Source: Acidobacteriota bacterium
GTDB lineage: Bacteria; Acidobacteriota; UBA890; WLXD01
Length of the DNA: 64,000 nt
Assembly (NCBI GenBank): GCA_012103255.1
Contig: WLXD01000002.1
Coordinates: forward strand, 682,001 to 746,000
Reading direction: 5' to 3'
Under the pieces are notes generated by a model. The model did no database searches and was not told the origin of the DNA. It saw only the letters and a program-made list of their open reading frames with translations. The number at the start of each line of letters is the position of its first letter. The stretch's first letter is position 1. Below are positions 26,984-34,957 of this stretch, one piece after another. Made by a program: the position numbers and the translations under genes.

Positions 26984-29900
26984 ATGAACGCACCGCTGCC
27001 CCGCGCGATCTACCGCCTCGCCGTCCTGCTCACCATCGCCGTCGCGACAGCGTTCCCGGCCGGCGCGCAGGAGTTCGACACCGAGTCTCTCAACGGCATG
27101 CGCTAGCGACATGTCGGACCGATCGGCAACCGCGTGACGTCGGTCGTGGGTATCCCGGGCGACCCGAACATCTATTTCGCCGGCGCCGCCTCAGGCGGCA
27201 TCTTCAAGTCGACGGACGGCGGTTCCCAGTGGCGGCCTGTTTTTGATGACCAACCGGTACAGGCGATCGGCTCTCTCGCCATTGCCCCCAGCGACCCGAA
27301 CGTGGTCTGGGCGGGAACGGGCGAGACATTCATTCGCAGCAACGTCGTTGTCGGGAATGGGGTCTACAAGTCGACAGACGGCGGTGAATCATGGGTCCAC
27401 ATGGGCCTCCCGGAGAGCGGTCGGGTGGGCAGGATCCTGATCCACCCAGCCGATAGCAACATCGTTTACGTGGCGGCTCTGGGGCATCTGTACGGCCCCC
27501 AGGAGGAGCGCGGCGTTTACCGCACGATGGATGGCGGGACGACCTGGGAGCGCGTGCTGTTCGTGGACGTGAACACCGGCGCCATCGACATGGCCATGGA
27601 TCCGGCCAATCCTCGGGTGATCTACGCCGCGATGTGGCAGATGCAGATCTGGACCTGGGGCCGGCAGAGCGGCGGCACTGGCAGTGGAATCTACAAGTCC
27701 ACCGACGGCGGCTCCGAGTGGCGTGAACTCACCGGTGGTGGTCGAGGACTACCGCGTGGGCCGCTCGGGAAGATCGGGCTTGCCGTCTCTCCCGACAACC
27801 CTGCACGCGTTTATGCGCTCATCGAGACGAGTAGTTTTCCCGAGTTTGCAGACGTCGATGACATTGGGGTTCTCTGGAGCTCCGACAACCGTGGCGAGAG
27901 TTGGAATCTCATTAGCAGGAACCATGCACTCACGCAGCGGCCGCTCTACTACACACGAGCAGTAGTCGCGCCCGACGATCACAACGAGATCCACTTCATG
28001 GCGGTGATGCACACGAAGTCGATCGATGGCGGCGCCACTGTTTCTAGGGTGGGCTCGGGCGGCGACAATCACGACATGTGGATTGATCCGCTGAACCCGG
28101 ACCGCATGGCTGTGGCTCACGACGGCGGCATCGTGATCTCGACGAACCGCGGCCGCGACTGGCGCGCTCCGACACTGCCGATCGCGCAGATGTACCACGT
28201 GTGGACCGACAACCAGGTGCCCTACTTCCTGTACGGCAACCGCCAGGACGGCCCCTCGTTCCGCGGCCCAAGCAACTCCTTGACGCGCGGGCGCATCTCA
28301 ACGACCGCGTGGCACTCGGTGGGAGGCTGCGAGTCGGGCTGGGCGATTCCGGATCCGTCCGACAGCAACATCGTCTGGTCCGGTTGCTTCGACTCGATCC
28401 TGGAACGCTACGACCATCGCACCGGGCATGCTCAGAACGTCAGTGTGTGGCCCGACAATCCGGAAGGCTGGGCAGCCGGAGACGTGCGCTACCGCTTCCA
28501 GTGGACCTTCCCGGTGGCCATCTCGCCACACGACAACAGCATCGTCTATGCCGGTAGTCAGCACGTCCACCGAACCACGGACGCCGGACGCTCGTGGGAC
28601 GTCATCAGCCCGGACCTGACGACGAACGACCCCGAGCTGCAACGCAAGACGGGTGGACTCACTCCCGACGACTCGAGTCCGACGTACGCGGCCGTGCTCT
28701 TCGCAATCGCCGAGTCGCCGATCGAACAGGGCGTGATCTGGGCCGGCTCGAACGATGGCTTGGTCCATGTGAGCCGCGACGCCGGTGCTAGCTGGACGAA
28801 CGTCAGCGACAACATGGATGGCCTTCCGCCGCTGGGAACCGTCAGCGGCATCGAGCCATCGCGACACAACTCGGGCAAGGCGTACGTCGCCATCGACATG
28901 CACCAGGTCAACTCCACCGAGCCCCAGATCTGGGTGACGGACAACTACGGTGCCTCCTGGCGACGCGCCGTTGACGGCATTCCAGCGGGGCCACTGTCGT
29001 ACACCCACGTGGTGCGCGAAGATCCGGTGCGCCCGGGGTTGCTCTACGCGGGCACCGGCAACGCACTCTATGTCTCGTTCGACGACGGTGCGCGATGGCA
29101 GTCACTGCAGTTGAACCTGCCACATGCGCCAGTCCACTGGATCCAGATCCAGGAGCACTTCAACGACCTCGTGGTCGCCACGTATGGTCGCGGCTTTTGG
29201 ATTCTCGACGACATCACAGCCCTGCAGCAGGCGGGCGACGGCTTCGACGGCGCGACCCCCCACCTGTTCAGCCCTCGCGCCGCATACCGCTTCCTGTTCA
29301 AGCAGGGCCACACGACGCCCCGCAACGATTCGGGCGCGGGCGAGAACCCGACGTACGGCGCTTCGTTCCACTACTGGATCCCGGACAGCGCGGTTGGCAG
29401 ACCGGTGAGCGGCGAGGTCATCAACAGCGGCGGCGAGAGCGTTGCGAACCTGCGCGGCTTGCGCGCCCAGGCCGGGCTGAATCGCGGGAATTGGAACCTC
29501 AGGATGACGAGTTCGCGTTCGCCACGCCTGCGCACCCAGCCTCTCGAGCATCCGCATGGCGAATTCAACGACGATGGTTGGCGTCCCTTGATGGAGGGTG
29601 GCCGCGTGGCTCCGCTGGCGATGCCCGGTGAGTACACACTCCGACTGCAGGTCGGAGACGCAACCATCGAACAGCCGCTAGTGGTGCGCCAGGATCCCAG
29701 CTCCGCCGGCACCCTTGCCGAGCTGGCCCAACAGACCGAGTTTCTCCTCGACCTTCGCGAGGATGTCAACGCTGTCGTCGATCTCATCGACGAGATCGAA
29801 TGGCTGCGTCGCGGTATCGCCGATGTTCGATTGCGGTCGCGGCAGCAGGGAGTGGAGTTGCCGGACACGCTGGACGACCGGGTCGAGCAGCTGGACCAGG

Positions 29901-30190
29901 GCCTTATCGAGGTCGAAATGGGCCTCTACGACCTTCGGATGACGGGTGGCATGGCTTTCCAGGACACGTTGCGCTGGCCGCGACAGTTGTTCGCGAAGCT
30001 CACCAGCCTTGCGGGTTACGTCCAGGGCACCGATTTCGCGCCCACGGCACAGCAGTACGAGGTGCACGGGGTGTACCAGGAACGCCTGGCCAATGCGCAA
30101 GCCCGCCTTGCGGAACTCCGCGAGGAAGCAAGCGCGGTGGATGGGGATCTGGGCGAGTCCGGTTTCGGCCCAATCCGTGCGCAGAAGTAA
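26984..30190 (+). CDS. Secreted Asp-box (BNR/sortilin-like) beta-propeller protein, interrupted by in-frame TAG at codon 41
   Basis: From ATG 26984 the frame gives a signal peptide (AVLLTIAVATAFPAGAQ), then EFDTESLNGMR, a TAG at 27104-27106, and continues at once with the family-typical RHVGPIGNRVTSVVG through to TAA at 30190, 1068 codon positions in all. Many Asp-box repeats are visible (KSTDGGSQW, KSTDGGESW, RTMDGGTTW, KSTDGGSEW, TTDAGRSW, SRDAGASW, SFDDGARW), as in VPS10/sortilin-type beta-propellers. A C-terminal part (about 720-1068) includes a helical region (LLDLREDVNAVVDLIDEI). The downstream GTG 27134 would give a product without signal peptide and has no Shine-Dalgarno. Whether this is a pseudogene or a sequencing error cannot be decided here. 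Substrate unknown; peptidase or glycan-binding roles have been suggested for relatives. Confidence 0.85.
27104..27106 (+). other. Premature in-frame TAG inside the Asp-box protein gene
   Basis: The codon lies between GMR and RHVGP, where relatives usually have an aromatic residue, so TGG to TAG or TAC/TAT to TAG are one-base explanations. Several genes in this window end with TAG (for example at 9114, 14747, 17898, 40696, 44150 and 61395), so TAG is an ordinary stop here and programmed recoding is unlikely. Confidence 0.8.
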
Positions 30191-30193
30191 CGA

Positions 30194-30940
30194 CTAGGCA
30201 GCCGCCTCGGAATCCGCGTCTTCGGCAGCAAGTTCCTCGTCCAGAGCGCGCCACTTCTCATCCCGCTTGGCCTGTTCGAAGGCTCGGTGGGCGTCATCGG
30301 CGGACTTCTCTATCGCGCGGGCTGGGCCGAACTGTCCGAATGCCGTGACCAGGTCGCGGGCCATGATCTCCAGATCCGGATGATCGTTCACTTCCGCCCA
30401 GTCACACCACTTCTGCACGATCCTTCGGGCGGCGTCGGAGTCCATGTCTGATTGCGCACGTCGCTGCAACAGCTCGATTTCCTTGAAGCCACGTTCGACG
30501 AAGGACGCACGCTGCTCACGGGCGCAGACCTGTCTCCGTTGGTCTTCGCGGCGCCGGAGCTCCTCGAAACCCGTCGGATTCATGGGGAGGAACGCGCTGA
30601 TCTCCTCTGCGAGCCGCGCAGGGTCGAAGGGCTTCGTGATGAGCCCCTTGGCACCGTAGCGCTCGTAGTCGAATCCTTTTGCAGACTCAGCTCCCGTGAC
30701 AAAAACGACCGGTGTGTCGCGCAACGCGGGATCCTTGCGGATCTCATACATCACGTCGTCGCCTTTGATCCCCGGCATGTTGATGTCGAGCAACACCAGA
30801 TCCGGGTTGACCTTCCGCACCCGCTCTAGAGCCTCTTCGCCGTCGTGCGCGAAGGTGATCTGCATGCCCGCGCGCTCCACAGCCGCGGTGACGATGAGAT
30901 GAATCGACGGATCGTCATCGACGATGAGCACTCGCCTCAC
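30194..30940 (-). CDS. Response regulator: receiver domain with helical C-terminal extension
   Basis: 248 residues from GTG 30940 (GTGA overlap with the hybrid kinase stop). A CheY-like receiver occupies about 1-120: acidic pair in VDDDPS, phosphorylation site Asp52 in LLDINMPG, conserved Thr in FVTGAES and Lys in TKPFDP. The remaining 125 residues are charged and helical (REDQRRQVCAREQRASFVER and a Glu/Ala-rich end). They contain no recognisable DNA-binding or enzymatic domain, so the output is probably protein-protein. It is the last gene of the phosphorelay operon. Confidence 0.9.
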   Translation of the reverse strand: MRRVLIVDDDPSIHLIVTAAVERAGMQITFAHDGEEALERVRKVNPDLVLLDINMPGIKGDDVMYEIRKDPALRDTPVVFVTGAESAKGFDYERYGAKGLITKPFDPARLAEEISAFLPMNPTGFEELRRREDQRRQVCAREQRASFVERGFKEIELLQRRAQSDMDSDAARRIVQKWCDWAEVNDHPDLEIMARDLVTAFGQFGPARAIEKSADDAHRAFEQAKRDEKWRALDEELAAEDADSEAAA

Positions 30941-33009
30941 GCTGTCGCCTCCAGTCGTTCGGCATCAGCGTCCGCCAACAAGCGATGCAGCATGTCGAAC
31001 AACTCGGCGCGTTCGAACGGCTTGTCGAGCACGGCAGCGGCCGTTTTCAGGTTGGCCGCATTGTCAGTTGCAACGATGGAAACCACGGCCACAGGAATGC
31101 GAGATATGGGCACCTCGCTCTTGAGCCGGCGCAATACCTCCCACCCATCCATATCCGGCATCATCAGATCGAGCAGGATCAGGTCGGGCCGATGGCGGCG
31201 CGCAAGCTCTATGCCATCAGCACCCGAATCGCAGATCAGCGCCCGACAGCCGGTTTCCTCGGCGAAGTGACGGATCAGCGTCTGGCAGTCCTGATTGTCG
31301 TCGATGATCAGAACCAGCCGCCCGGCTAGCTCTCCGTTCTCCACAGGGTCCCGCGTCGTTTCCTCGTCTTGTCCGTGGAAGATCACGGCGGCGGAGATGG
31401 AGCCATGTCGAGGCGGGGCGGCGTCACCAGCCAGCATGACGCTGAAGGTAGATCCGTCACCTTCAACGCTATCTGCCATGAGGTCGTGGCCAAGCTCTCG
31501 ACACAACGTACGGGAGATGGCGAGCCCCAGACCGGTGCCCTCGTACTTCCGATCCGCGCCGTTCTCCGCTTGGGTAAAGCTGTCGAAGACGGCCTCAACC
31601 CGTTCGGCGGGGATCCCTATTCCAGTGTCCACCACGTCGACTCGCGCGACCTGCTGACCGGTCGAAACGACTCGCACAGTGACCGCACCGGTCTCGGTGA
31701 ACTTCACGGCGTTGCCGATGAGGTTCATGAGGACCTGTCGAAAACGCGCCTCGTCGGTCCGTATCGGGGCAAGCTCATCGGGCAGATCGACGCAGAGCTT
31801 CAAGTCGCGATCGCGAACCAGCGATTCGAACTGCGCGAGTACCTGGGGGATCAGGTCCTGCACCTTGACCTCCGCGATTTCGAATTCCATCTTCCCGGCC
31901 TCGATCTTCGACAGGTCGAGAACGTCGTTGATCAGGCCCAGTAGATGCTTGCCGTTGTCGAGAACGCGCTCCAGGTAATAGAGCTCCTTCTTGTCGAGAT
32001 GCTCTTTCTTGTTCTTACCCAGGATGTTGGCGAAGCCAATGACGGAGTTCAGCGGCGTGCGGAGTTCATGGCTCATGTTGGCGAGGAACTGACTCTTGGC
32101 CAGGTTCGCGGCCTCGGCCGCCTCCATGGCCTCGCGCAGTTCCGTCGCCCGGGCCTTCCGCTCCTGGATCTCTTCCTGGAGTTGGAGGTTGGTGTCGCGA
32201 AGTTGGTCCGCGGCAGCATCGACCGCGCGATATGTGGCGTGAACGCTTAGCAGCAAGCCGGCGAGGACCACTCCATAACTGCCCAACTTGACGATATGCG
32301 CCAGATCGAATGCAGCGTCGTAGGGACTCTGGGAAGTCGCCATGAAGAAGGCCTGCCCGGCTGCGCCGAACACCAACGACACCATCAGCCAGAAGTCGAA
32401 TGACTGCGCGGCGACGCGCTGCTTGCGCCAGAAGCCGGCCAGCGTCCCCGTGAACAGCACCGCCGGAACAAGCTCGAGCGGCTGGGCGAACCACCCGCGG
32501 CCGTAGGCGGTCGGCATCGGCAAGGTCGCGATGACGAGGAAACCCGCCACAACGAGGAGCCCGGTTGCCCAGTAGTAGCGGCGATCACTGATGGGGCTCT
32601 GTCCGGTTTGCTCGCGCGACCAAGCCCAGTAGGCCAGCCACAGCACAAGACCCTGAGTAAGGCGTCCGGTCATCCACGACCAGCCCATGACGCTGGTATG
32701 CGCCGACGGCAAACTGGCAGCAAACCAGGTGGACGTGGCGAGCAGGTGATATCCATCGAGCAAAGCAACGGCCAGGAACCCGGCACCGAGAATCTGGTAG
32801 GGCGTGATCTTCTGCGAGTAGTAGCGGACCAGCGAAAGCGTCCCAACGGCAGCCGCCAGCAGCGTGGCGCAGGCCTCGAGCGTGGTGTGGAGTCCGCTTC
32901 CCGACATCCATGCTGCAGTCGGCAACGCCAAGGCGACGAGGCCCAGGCTCGCAATAGTCGCTGCGAGCGCCCCTACCCGGTGTGATCCGGCCGCCGGTGT
33001 CGCTACCAT
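30937..33009 (-). CDS. Membrane-bound hybrid histidine kinase (MASE3-like sensor, HisKA-HATPase-REC)
   Basis: 690 residues. The N-terminal 270 residues hold about eight membrane helices resembling a MASE3-type integral sensor (LLDGYHLLATSTWF). A coiled linker leads to HisKA with the phospho-acceptor His in MSHELRTPLN near 314. The HATPase follows with NLIGNAVKFTETG, DTGIGIP and GTGLGLAIS. A receiver domain occupies about 560-680 (LLDLMMPDMDGW with Asp near 614, and DKPFE). Lacking an internal Hpt domain, it fits the separate Hpt gene two positions upstream in the operon. The signal is unknown. Confidence 0.93.
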   Translation of the reverse strand: MVATPAAGSHRVGALAATIASLGLVALALPTAAWMSGSGLHTTLEACATLLAAAVGTLSLVRYYSQKITPYQILGAGFLAVALLDGYHLLATSTWFAASLPSAHTSVMGWSWMTGRLTQGLVLWLAYWAWSREQTGQSPISDRRYYWATGLLVVAGFLVIATLPMPTAYGRGWFAQPLELVPAVLFTGTLAGFWRKQRVAAQSFDFWLMVSLVFGAAGQAFFMATSQSPYDAAFDLAHIVKLGSYGVVLAGLLLSVHATYRAVDAAADQLRDTNLQLQEEIQERKARATELREAMEAAEAANLAKSQFLANMSHELRTPLNSVIGFANILGKNKKEHLDKKELYYLERVLDNGKHLLGLINDVLDLSKIEAGKMEFEIAEVKVQDLIPQVLAQFESLVRDRDLKLCVDLPDELAPIRTDEARFRQVLMNLIGNAVKFTETGAVTVRVVSTGQQVARVDVVDTGIGIPAERVEAVFDSFTQAENGADRKYEGTGLGLAISRTLCRELGHDLMADSVEGDGSTFSVMLAGDAAPPRHGSISAAVIFHGQDEETTRDPVENGELAGRLVLIIDDNQDCQTLIRHFAEETGCRALICDSGADGIELARRHRPDLILLDLMMPDMDGWEVLRRLKSEVPISRIPVAVVSIVATDNAANLKTAAAVLDKPFERAELFDMLHRLLADADAERLEATA

Positions 33010-33010
33010 C

Positions 33011-33394
33011 TCAGGCGCTCCTGAGACCCTGGCGCTCGAGAAGGCCCGTTATCGCGCCGACGAGCAGATCCTCATCCAGGATCGGCTTCGTAACGTAGTC
33101 ATTGAAGCCTTCCGCGAGAAACCTCTCCCGATCGCCGCTCATTGCGTGAGCGGTCAGGGCGATCACCGGCAGATGCGCCAGTTCCGGCCGGCGCCGCATC
33201 GCATGTAGGACTTGTACTCCGTCCATGCCGGGCAAGGAAATGTCCATCAAGACGATGTCGGGAGGATCTTCCGTCATCGCGGCCAGTGCTTCGTCGCCGC
33301 GCTCGTGCTCCTCGATCTCGAACTCATCTTCCAGAATCGCGGACACCAGGAGTCGGTTGTCCGGGTTGTCTTCGACCACGGCGAGGCGTGTCAT
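33011..33394 (-). CDS. Single-domain response regulator (CheY-like)
   Basis: 127 residues that are entirely a receiver domain: VVEDNPDNR, phosphorylation Asp51 in LMDISLPGMDG, ALTAHAMSG and the conserved Lys in VTKPILDED. The start ATG overlaps the Hpt stop (ATGA), and its own stop is one base before the hybrid kinase ATG. Together with the other genes it could form a multistep phosphorelay, either as a phosphate shuttle or sink, or by acting on a motor or enzyme target. Confidence 0.92.
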   Translation of the reverse strand: MTRLAVVEDNPDNRLLVSAILEDEFEIEEHERGDEALAAMTEDPPDIVLMDISLPGMDGVQVLHAMRRRPELAHLPVIALTAHAMSGDRERFLAEGFNDYVTKPILDEDLLVGAITGLLERQGLRSA

Positions 33395-33846
33395 CGTTTG
33401 GTCTCCATGAGGCTCCGCAGCCGGGGTTCAACAATCGAGTATTCGCGCTGGAGGTCGGACGCCATCTGCTCATAGAGGGGCCCGAAGTCGCCCGCGGCAG
33501 CCAGACTCTCGAGCACCTGGCACTGGGCCCACATGCGCATCGCGCCCAGGTTGCCGGTACTCGATTTCAGCGTATGCGCCGCAAGCTCCGCCGCGTCGGG
33601 ATCCTGATCCGCCATGCGGATCGTATCGATCCGGCCTGGCGCCGAGCCGGCAAATAGTTCAACGAGCTGCCCAACTAGCTTCGCGCCGCCGAGTTCAAAC
33701 AGCTTCGCAACCGTGCACTCGACGAGCTGCTCGAACGCTGCCGGATCGGGCAGTTCTGTCCTCTCGGGAGCCGGCACAACTCGGGGCGTCGACTGAGACC
33801 GACCCGGAGAAGGGGAACTTTCCTTGGCTGCTCGCAAGCCGCTCAT
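33391..33846 (-). CDS. Histidine phosphotransfer (Hpt) protein
   Basis: About 151 residues from ATG 33846. In-frame codons up to 34008 would add sequence unlike the family. The first 35 residues are Ser/Pro-rich and probably disordered. The Hpt helical bundle carries the phospho-acceptor His91 in AAHTLKSSTGNLGA. It is the first gene of the operon Hpt, receiver, hybrid kinase, receiver, and is the natural intermediate between the kinase receiver and the stand-alone regulators. Confidence 0.88.
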   Translation of the reverse strand: MSGLRAAKESSPSPGRSQSTPRVVPAPERTELPDPAAFEQLVECTVAKLFELGGAKLVGQLVELFAGSAPGRIDTIRMADQDPDAAELAAHTLKSSTGNLGAMRMWAQCQVLESLAAAGDFGPLYEQMASDLQREYSIVEPRLRSLMETKR

Positions 33847-33970
33847 CTGTGTACTCGCCTCGGCGGCCGCAAACGCGACCGCCCGCCAGAATTTCGATAG
33901 ATGCGTTGGGGCTAGTCGCCAAAGTACACATCTGGCCCCTATCGACGCGAAACAAATAGCAAAACCCATT

Positions 33971-34000
33971 AAAAAACACTTCCGAACACTCGGATGTTCG
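33971..34000 (-). terminator. Candidate Rho-independent terminator after the exonuclease gene
   Basis: On the minus strand CGAACA (34000-33995) and TGTTCG (33988-33983) form a 6-bp stem with a 6-base loop. It is followed five bases later by TTTTTT (33976-33971). It would end transcripts of the exonuclease gene and insulate the phosphorelay operon. The stem is short and the spacing loose, so confidence is modest. Confidence 0.38.
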
Positions 34001-34088
34001 CAACGCACCCTCGTGGCCGCACCTGTCCCGCCTCTTTGGCAAGGCTGTGGCCTCGGCAGTTCCCGTGGCCATCGCGCGACGCGTCGCG

Positions 34089-34751
34089 CTAGCGGGCGCT
34101 CCGATCAGCTTCCGGGTCGCGAGGACGCGTAAACGCGTCGAGGGCATCGGCGTCGCGGTCCAGATCCGGGTAGCGCTGCGCCTGACCGATCAACACCGCC
34201 ATGGTCGCGGCCACGTCGGCTGCCGCTGCGTGAGCATCCGTCAGTTCGCGGTCGCAGTAAAACCGCATGGCTCCGGACAGACTCCTGGGCTCCATGCGGC
34301 GGAAGATCACGCTCACGTCGACGATCCGATGCGCGCGCCAATCGAAATCGAACCCCGCCCGCTCGAACTCGGCGCGGAGCAGCGGTAAGTCGTAGCGGCC
34401 GTGGTTGTAGCCGGCGAGGTCCGCCCCGGCGATGAATTCCAGGATCCCGGAGGCCAGATCCACGAAGCGCGGTGCACCGTCAAGATCTTCGTTGGTCAAT
34501 CCGTGCACGGCCGCAGCCTCAGCGGGGACAGGGCGCTCCGGATCCACTGTCCTCGTGTAGGCGTGGCTCGTCCCATCCGGGTCGACGCGAACCATCGCGA
34601 CTTCGACGATGCGATCCGTCTGAAGGTCGAGACCGGTCGCTTCGAGATCAAGGAACACCAGCGGCCGCTGCAGGTCCAGGATCCGGCCGATCTCGGCGGC
34701 CAGGGCAGCAACTTCCGTCGGAACGCCACGCTCAGAAGGCGGTTGTTTCAT
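34089..34751 (-). CDS. DEDDh-family 3'-5' exonuclease (DnaQ-like)
   Basis: 220 residues from ATG 34751. Exo I motif FLDLEATGLD supplies the first Asp and Glu, the second motif GYNHGRYDLPLL gives the next Asp, and the last motif DAHAAAADVAAT gives His-x4-Asp, all as in the DEDDh group. Length and sequence fit a stand-alone proofreading or nucleotide-trimming nuclease rather than the DNA polymerase III epsilon subunit, which normally has a beta-clamp motif and C-terminal tail. It appears monocistronic. Confidence 0.88.
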   Translation of the reverse strand: MKQPPSERGVPTEVAALAAEIGRILDLQRPLVFLDLEATGLDLQTDRIVEVAMVRVDPDGTSHAYTRTVDPERPVPAEAAAVHGLTNEDLDGAPRFVDLASGILEFIAGADLAGYNHGRYDLPLLRAEFERAGFDFDWRAHRIVDVSVIFRRMEPRSLSGAMRFYCDRELTDAHAAAADVAATMAVLIGQAQRYPDLDRDADALDAFTRPRDPEADRSAR

Positions 34752-34865
34752 CACTTCTCGGAGGTTACGCGTTCGCGACACGCGTCGCGGCCGCAACGAG
34801 CCGACATCCGAGGAATCGACTGCTCATAGCTACGTAATAATAACTAATTCATCGAGATAATAAGT

Positions 34866-34895
34866 TTGGTTGCTATATATAGACTCCTGTATTCT
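34866..34895 (+). promoter_or_regulatory. Candidate promoter of the GGDEF-EAL gene
   Basis: The 206-bp gap before the GGDEF-EAL gene contains a marked AT-rich segment (about 34830-34910). TTGGTT at 34866-34871 and TATTCT at 34890-34895 are separated by 18 bases, a reasonable sigma70-type pair. Alternatives exist in the same AT-rich stretch. Nothing else is recognisable in this gap. Confidence 0.35.
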
Positions 34896-34957
34896 TCTTT
34901 TTACGTTCGACGCACCGAAATATCCCTGCACTCTCGATCTCGAATCGACGAGGGCCC

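Noticed and set aside
27104-27106. Pyrrolysine or other programmed readthrough of TAG
   Set aside because: TAG ends many ordinary genes in this window and no Pyl context is present; mutation or sequence error is simpler.
34872-34889. tRNA or riboswitch in the AT-rich gap before the GGDEF-EAL gene
   Set aside because: No cloverleaf or conserved aptamer features could be traced; it looks like a promoter region only.
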